Origin: Halomonas rhizosphaerae
GTDB lineage: Bacteria > Pseudomonadota > Gammaproteobacteria > Pseudomonadales > Halomonadaceae
Length of the DNA: 64,000 nucleotides
NCBI RefSeq assembly: GCF_030010555.1
Contig: NZ_JASCQP010000046.1
Span: forward strand, 1-64,000
Reading direction: 5' to 3'
Shown: positions 63,587 to 64,000 of the stretch, in pieces
Position numbering within the stretch: the stretch's first letter is position 1
Layout of the letters: every line of letters begins with the position of its first letter
Notes under the pieces: model-generated
Database searches by the model: none
The model's input: the letters and a program-made list of their open reading frames with translations, nothing else
Told to the model about the DNA's origin: nothing
Translations under genes and position numbers: made by a program

Positions 63587-64000
63587 ATGCAAGTGAAGGA
63601 CAACACCTTCCTGATCACCGGTGCCGCCTCCGGGCTGGGGGCGACCACCGCCGAACGCCTGGTCGCCGCCGGTGGCCGGGTGGTGCTCTGCGACCTCAGC
63701 GATGCCGTCGATGCCCATGCCGAGCGCCTGGGCGACGCCGCTCGGGCGGTGCGCGGCGACGTCACCTCCGGCGAGGACATCCAGGCTGCCGTCGACGCGG
63801 CGGTAGCGCTCAGCGATGGCCGCGGCCTCGCCGGCGTGGTGCACTGTGCCGGCGTGGTCAGTGTCGGCAAGCTGGTCGACCGCGCGGGTAGCCCCGCCGA
63901 CCTCGACGCCTACACCCGCACCATCCAGATCAATCTGGTGGGCACCTTCAACGTGATGCGCCTGGCCGCAGCCGCCATGGCCAAGAACCCCGCGGGCGAG
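63587..64000 (+). CDS. Short-chain dehydrogenase, 3-hydroxyacyl-CoA type (partial)
   Basis: The first 138 codons of an SDR enzyme; the gene runs off the window. The NAD loop is TGAASGLG, followed by DVTSGEDI for adenine contact and HCAGVV; the catalytic Ser-Tyr-Lys lie beyond the end. The nearest look is the HSD10-like 3-hydroxyacyl-CoA dehydrogenases that sit with acyl-CoA synthetase and thiolase in fatty or branched acid degradation. It is in the same transcript as the synthetase. Confidence 0.8.
   Translation, partial: MQVKDNTFLITGAASGLGATTAERLVAAGGRVVLCDLSDAVDAHAERLGDAARAVRGDVTSGEDIQAAVDAAVALSDGRGLAGVVHCAGVVSVGKLVDRAGSPADLDAYTRTIQINLVGTFNVMRLAAAAMAKNPAGE

Overview
The window is GC-rich DNA from a gammaproteobacterium, most likely a member of the Halomonadaceae (Halomonas-like). 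This rests on the strong G/C bias at third codon positions, acidic proteins, the gene order dnaX-ybaB-recR-rnd-ycgL-ycgN, and a pst locus followed by a large arsenic cluster. No rRNA, tRNA, CRISPR array, transposase, integrase or phage gene was seen. The contig ends inside a gene on the right.

Layout. (1) 36-6927, minus strand: a catabolic block with an NhaC-type antiporter, a thiolase, an M20 deacylase, a two-subunit CoA-transferase and a class III aminotransferase. It diverges from a LysR regulator (7034-7945), which is followed by an acetylpolyamine-amidohydrolase-like enzyme, a remnant of a cysteine synthase gene and a GGDEF-EAL protein. (2) 11862-16873: replication, repair and RNA housekeeping genes (dnaX, ybaB, recR, rnd, ycgL, ycgN), with a small 3 x 32 bp tandem repeat. 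(3) 17090-23335: a secreted Gly/Asp/Ser repeat protein, oligopeptidase B, a membrane protein, a VWA protein and a YafJ-type amidotransferase. (4) 23437-32991: fadD, hrpA, a FabH-like synthase, mlaA and an HsbR/HsbA partner-switching pair. (5) 33017-35304: transaldolase and a Bcr-type drug exporter. (6) 35347-39959: pstSCAB behind two Pho boxes that sit in a duplicated promoter segment. phoU is absent and a chrA gene follows instead. (7) 41196-53756: an arsenic region with arsC, ArsJ-partner GAPDH, arsJ, arsR, an ArsP-like permease with a thioredoxin-like partner, acr3, a CC/Se-motif protein, a second ACR3-like carrier, an MFS carrier and an FMN reductase. It is interrupted by cbpA-cbpM and a thiolase gene. 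Three promoters share the operator form ATATATG-N6-CATATAT. (8) 53858-57375: a PhnCDEE phosphonate/phosphite/phosphate importer. (9) 57543-58909: a FetAB-like exporter. (10) 58929-64000: an acyl-CoA metabolism cluster (hydrolase, thiolase, TetR, acyl-CoA synthetase, SDR) with matching palindromic operators.

How the parts fit. Phosphate scavenging (Pst, Phn) lies directly beside several routes of arsenate/arsenite disposal. This is sensible because high-affinity phosphate uptake also admits arsenate. The three operators suggest one ArsR regulates three separate transcription units. Both ends of the window carry thiolase-based catabolic modules under their own regulators. I found no convincing wholly new defence or mobile system. 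The strongest leads are the ArsR regulon with its CC/Se-motif protein, the LysR-linked deacylase/aminotransferase/CoA-transferase/thiolase module, and the repeat protein at 17090-17986.
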